In this document: one piece after another, positions 4,536 to 7,338 of the stretch
Layout: each line of letters opens with the position of its first letter
How positions within the stretch are numbered: the stretch's first letter is position 1
Origin: an uncultured Gammaproteobacteria bacterium
GTDB taxonomy: Bacteria > Pseudomonadota > Gammaproteobacteria > UBA9214
Assembly: GCA_905480305.1 (NCBI GenBank)
Contig: CAJQPV010000250.1
Location: forward strand, 1-7,338
Length of the DNA stretch: 7,338 nt
Reading direction: 5' to 3'
Made by a program: the position numbers and the translations under genes
Notes under the pieces: generated by a model
What the model saw: only the letters and a program-made list of their open reading frames with translations
Database searches by the model: none
Told to the model about the DNA's origin: nothing

Positions 4536-5422
4536 GATTCTTCATCCGTCGAGACAAACACGGAGGCAGTGGTGCCGACACGCAGTTCGACCTCGTCAGG
4601 AATGCTGGTAAGGTGGATGCGTACCGGGATGCGTTGTGCCAGGCGGATCCAGTCAAAGCTGGGGTTGATGGCGGGCAGCAGGTCGGCTGCCGGGGCGCCA
4701 TCCTGTTGTGCGATGCCCCATCCCATGCTTTCAACAACGCCTTCCAGTGGCGTATCCGGGTAGGTCATCAGTTTCACGATCACCGGGTTGTCCGGGCGAA
4801 TATTCCTGGTCTGGGTTTCCTTGAAATAGCCATGTACCCAGAAACTGCTGGTATCAATCAGTGCCAGTGCCGGTTGGTTGGCAACGGTCTGGCTGCCATA
4901 ACGCAGCAGCAGGTTGGTGACAAAACCATCGACCGGTGCGCGCACCTCGGTGAATTCGAGATCCAGTTGTGCCGCATGCAGGTTTGCTTCGGCGACCTCG
5001 ACATCGGCCTGGGCGACCAGCAGGTCATTTTCCTTTCTCACCAGCGATTGTTCGGAGATTGCGCCCTTGTCTTTCCTGTACAGATCCTGAGCGCGTTTGG
5101 CCTGGTCTGCCTTGACTACTTCAGAGGCCTGCGCCTGTTTGAGTTTTGCCTCGGCTTGTTCAATCGCCAGTTCAAAGGTGCGAGGATCTATCTTGAACAG
5201 CAGCTCACCCTTGCTGACCCGTTGGTTGTCAAGAATCGGTAGATCAACAATCGGACCACCAACACGCGGGGTAATCTTGATAATTTGAGCGCGTACATGA
5301 CCATCCCGGGTCCACGGCTGGAAAAGATATTCCTGGAACATGTTCGCCAGTACCAGTCCAGCCCCTGCAATGGCGCCAAGAGTAACGAGATAGCGCATGA
5401 TTCCAGCCTTGTCTTTGCTCAT
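4526..5422 (-). CDS. HlyD/AaeA-type periplasmic adaptor of an efflux pump
   Basis: This 298-residue protein is a membrane-fusion protein that links an inner-membrane exporter to an outer-membrane channel. One N-terminal membrane anchor is at about 10-28. The family block TRDGHVRAQIIKITPRVGG follows, then the first half of the lipoyl-like domain with the typical VSKGELLFKIDPR (about 69-81). The coiled-coil hairpin (about 82-150) is rich in Ala, Gln and Lys. The second lipoyl half contains FTEVRAPVDGFVTNL and the beta-barrel contains FWVHGYFKETQ. The length and DGHVRA block fit the AaeA/YdhJ group, which exports aromatic acids with FUSC-type proteins. ATG 5422 has AAGGT 7 bases upstream. The gene lies 93 bp after the DUF1656 gene and is the last of the operon. 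The substrate is not known. Confidence 0.9.
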   Translation of the reverse strand: MSKDKAGIMRYLVTLGAIAGAGLVLANMFQEYLFQPWTRDGHVRAQIIKITPRVGGPIVDLPILDNQRVSKGELLFKIDPRTFELAIEQAEAKLKQAQASEVVKADQAKRAQDLYRKDKGAISEQSLVRKENDLLVAQADVEVAEANLHAAQLDLEFTEVRAPVDGFVTNLLLRYGSQTVANQPALALIDTSSFWVHGYFKETQTRNIRPDNPVIVKLMTYPDTPLEGVVESMGWGIAQQDGAPAADLLPAINPSFDWIRLAQRIPVRIHLTSIPDEVELRVGTTASVFVSTDEESAR

Positions 5423-5515
5423 TATTGTTACCTTTTCTGGTGCTTTCGAAAATCCCCGGGTGTCCCGACGTTATTGTTTGGTCCTTCGGGAGGCGGGTGC
5501 AAGTTATGCTGCGCT

Positions 5516-5734
5516 TTATACAGGGATAATAAAAATACCCGTCAGCCATGTACAGACTACCGACAAGGCAATAAAGAACAGTGGCGGGTGCCAGATAAAA
5601 CGGGTCAGGTTAAAGCGGTTTAACAATTTGGCGATGATGCCGGCAAACAGCACACCCAGCAGGATCGCAAACATGATCGGCGGAAAGTAAATGCCACCAA
5701 TCGAAATCTCCATGGGTACGTTTGCTGTATTCAT
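5516..5734 (-). CDS. DUF1656 (AaeX-like) small inner-membrane protein
   Basis: This 72-residue protein has the family opening MEISIGGIYFPPIMFAILLG (from residue 8). Two membrane segments lie at about 17-37 and 48-70, separated by the basic loop NRFNLTRFIWHPP. AaeX-like proteins are encoded with the adaptor and FUSC/AaeB exporter of aromatic acid efflux pumps, and their exact role is unknown. ATG 5734 gives 7 extra residues over the ATG at 5713, where most relatives would begin; neither has a clear ribosome binding site. It lies between the outer-membrane factor and adaptor genes in the same direction. Confidence 0.88.
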   Translation of the reverse strand: MNTANVPMEISIGGIYFPPIMFAILLGVLFAGIIAKLLNRFNLTRFIWHPPLFFIALSVVCTWLTGIFIIPV

Positions 5735-5761
5735 GTCGCTGTTATGCTATCCATTTACAGT

Positions 5762-5802
5762 TACCCCCTCTCCCTTCGGGAGAGGGTTGGGGAGAGGGGG
5801 TA
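5762..5802. repeat. Intercistronic GC-rich palindromic element
   Basis: A perfect 12-bp inverted pair, TACCCCCTCTCC (5762-5773) and GGAGAGGGGGTA (5791-5802), encloses a competing 9-bp pair, CCCTCTCCC (5766-5774) and GGGAGAGGG (5778-5786), around a TTC loop. The left arm can fold with either partner. CCCTCTCCC-type hairpins are a common dispersed palindrome in Gammaproteobacteria. Here it lies between two genes of one operon and may stabilise or attenuate the mRNA. Confidence 0.75.
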
Positions 5803-5853
5803 TTATTTATTAACAGCATGATTTTATATCCGGTATTCATGCTTCCACGCATT

Positions 5854-7338
5854 CTACCAGTCAGGACTTCTCCATAAATCAGTTTGCGGCTCCCGTTCGG
5901 GCGAAATATCAGTGCTTGTCTCCAGCAGCTCACCCCAGTCGGTTCTTTGCTGCATTTGCTCGCGTACGTCTGCCGGTACAAAGTCATTTCCAAGGCGTAC
6001 TTCCCAGCCACCGCCCAGTGCCTTGTAAAGGGCAATGGCGCTGGTGGCGATGTTACCCCGGGTAACGGCATAGGCATCCTGCTGTGAGGCCAGTGAGCGG
6101 GTGGAATCCAGTACGCTCTGGTAGCGACTGACACCTTCCGTGTATTGCAGCATGGAAAGATCAGTCGAGCGTTTGGCGGCAATGGCGCTTTGCTTGCGAT
6201 AGCTGGCTTCAACCTTCGAATGCAGGAAGCTGCTGATGGCATTTTTTACTTCGCCGGCTGCATTCAGCACTACATTTTCGTAATTGGCCAGCAATTGCTG
6301 GAAGCGGGCATCCTGTACGCGCACCTGGTTTTTCAGTCGTCCGTAATTAAGGATTTTCCACTGGAAGGAGGGACCGGTCGAAAAGGCGAGATTATTCGAG
6401 TCGAACAGGTCACCGAGGTTATCATTACCGGCATCATTCACATTCCAGCCGATCGAACCCAGCAGAGTAAAACTGGGTAACAGTTCGGCGTCAGCGATGC
6501 CAATCTGTGCCGACTGGGCCGCTGCCTGCAACTCGGCCTGCTTGATGTCGGGCCGCCGGCGCAGTAAGTCGGCCGGGATGCCGGCCGCGACTTCAGCCGG
6601 CGCGGTGGGTATGTCGGCGCCGCTGCCGAGTATGTCATTGAGGTCCTGTGGCGGCATGCCCATCAGGATGCTCAATGCATGCTGGGCCTGCTCCAGTGAA
6701 ATGCGCAGGTTGGGTACAGAGGCCTGGGTATTGCGTAGCTGGGTGGTTGCCTGTTGCTTGTCCAGTTCTGTAACAGCACCGGTTTCATACTGGTTAGTGG
6801 TCAGTTCCAGTGAACGCGCCTGGATTTTAATGTTCTCCTCTGCGAGCCGGAGACGTTCTTCCAGGGTGCGTATCAGGACGTAGTTTCTGGCGACTTCTGC
6901 AGTCAGTGTGACCAGTACGTCGTCGTAGCTGGCGATATTGGCGATCAGGTTGGCATCGGCGGATTCCACGCCGCGCCTGAACTTGCCCCAGAAATCCAGT
7001 TCCCATGCGGCATCGAAACCGGTGCCGGCCTGGCTGAAGTACTTGTCTGAAAAGGGGGTTTCCTTGCCACGGTTATAGCTATAGTTGCCGGAGACCGACT
7101 GGCTTTGCGGGTACAGGCTGCCGGTAACAATACCGAGTTGCGCACGGGCCTCAAGCACCCTGAGACCGGCAATCTGCAGGCTCAGGTTCTGTTCGTAGGC
7201 ATTTTCCACCAGTGTATTCAACACCGGGTCATTGAATATCTTCCACCACTCACTTGCGGTGGCTGGCTGGTTGTTAATTCCCGCGGTATCCTTGCCTGCC
7301 CACTCATCAGCCACCTGTGCATCCGGGGTCTTGAAGTC
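5854..7338 (-). CDS. NodT/OprM-family outer-membrane efflux factor, 5' end missing
   Basis: The frame is open from the window edge (DFKTPDAQVADEWAGKD) for 494 codons to TAG at 5854. It is a TolC-like outer-membrane factor, forming a trimeric channel for a tripartite efflux pump. The opening resembles the region just after the lipobox Cys of NodT/OprM lipoproteins (C-x-VGPDFK-TP), so only the signal peptide and a few residues should be outside. WWKIFNDPVLNTLVENAYEQNLSL is the first structural block. Two tandem OEP repeats follow, with GSLYPQSQSVSGNYSYN in the first, and PADLLRRRPDIKQAELQAAAQSAQIGIADAELLPSF in the second. GTG 7314 is an internal codon, not the start. The C-terminal tail, about 50 residues after YKALGGGW, is rich in charged residues. 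The gene is first of the three seen here; the exporter gene should be further upstream or elsewhere. Confidence 0.93.
   Translation of the reverse strand, partial: DFKTPDAQVADEWAGKDTAGINNQPATASEWWKIFNDPVLNTLVENAYEQNLSLQIAGLRVLEARAQLGIVTGSLYPQSQSVSGNYSYNRGKETPFSDKYFSQAGTGFDAAWELDFWGKFRRGVESADANLIANIASYDDVLVTLTAEVARNYVLIRTLEERLRLAEENIKIQARSLELTTNQYETGAVTELDKQQATTQLRNTQASVPNLRISLEQAQHALSILMGMPPQDLNDILGSGADIPTAPAEVAAGIPADLLRRRPDIKQAELQAAAQSAQIGIADAELLPSFTLLGSIGWNVNDAGNDNLGDLFDSNNLAFSTGPSFQWKILNYGRLKNQVRVQDARFQQLLANYENVVLNAAGEVKNAISSFLHSKVEASYRKQSAIAAKRSTDLSMLQYTEGVSRYQSVLDSTRSLASQQDAYAVTRGNIATSAIALYKALGGGWEVRLGNDFVPADVREQMQQRTDWGELLETSTDISPEREPQTDLWRSPDW

Noticed and set aside
4613..5242. 209-residue plus-strand frame
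   Set aside because: It is antisense to the HlyD-type adaptor, which has clear family blocks on the minus strand.
5742..6242. 166-residue minus-strand frame over the end of the outer-membrane factor
   Set aside because: It is an off-frame reading of the outer-membrane factor gene and includes the palindromic repeat.

Overview
The window looks like a gammaproteobacterial chromosome segment; this is an inference from the gene families, the tripartite Gram-negative efflux genes and the ISL3-type insertion sequence. No gene here fixes the genus. It has two very different halves.

Left half (about 1-3070): a dense cluster of toxin-antitoxin (TA) genes in different states of decay. In order: (i) a RelE-like phage-Gp49-type toxin on the minus strand, broken by an internal deletion and cut by the window edge; (ii) an apparently intact HigB-HigA pair on the plus strand, with a perfect palindromic operator lying between its -35 and -10 boxes; (iii) a zeta-toxin-like P-loop kinase followed 4 bp later by a 57-residue protein that may be its partner; (iv) a Phd/YefM-type antitoxin on the minus strand whose conserved C-terminus is one frame away, exactly at an A AAA AAG heptamer, with an unrecognised coding remnant upstream; (v) a CopG/ribbon-helix-helix antitoxin, also frameshifted at a run of six A, followed by a decayed PIN-domain (VapC-like) toxin. 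About 56-bp repeats containing TTCTTCCGTGGAT stand at the borders between modules.

Middle (3170-4477): a complete-looking ISL3-family insertion sequence with one 412-residue DDE transposase and 26-bp imperfect terminal inverted repeats. Short inverted pieces of the same repeat family lie on each side, and I see no target-site duplication.

Right half (4526-7338, all minus strand): an efflux operon with a NodT/OprM-type outer-membrane factor (5' end beyond the window), a small DUF1656 membrane protein and a HlyD/AaeA-type periplasmic adaptor. This set normally works with a FUSC/AaeB-type inner-membrane exporter, which would be expected outside the window. A hairpin repeat lies between the first two genes and a weak terminator follows the last.

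The most interesting points are the apparent leaderless architecture of the HigB transcript, the kinase plus 57-residue pair in toxin-first order, and the two antitoxins whose frames are both broken at A6 tracts. The second of these sits beside a toxin with several independent lesions, so true decay is more likely there than sequencing error. No tRNA, rRNA or CRISPR was seen.
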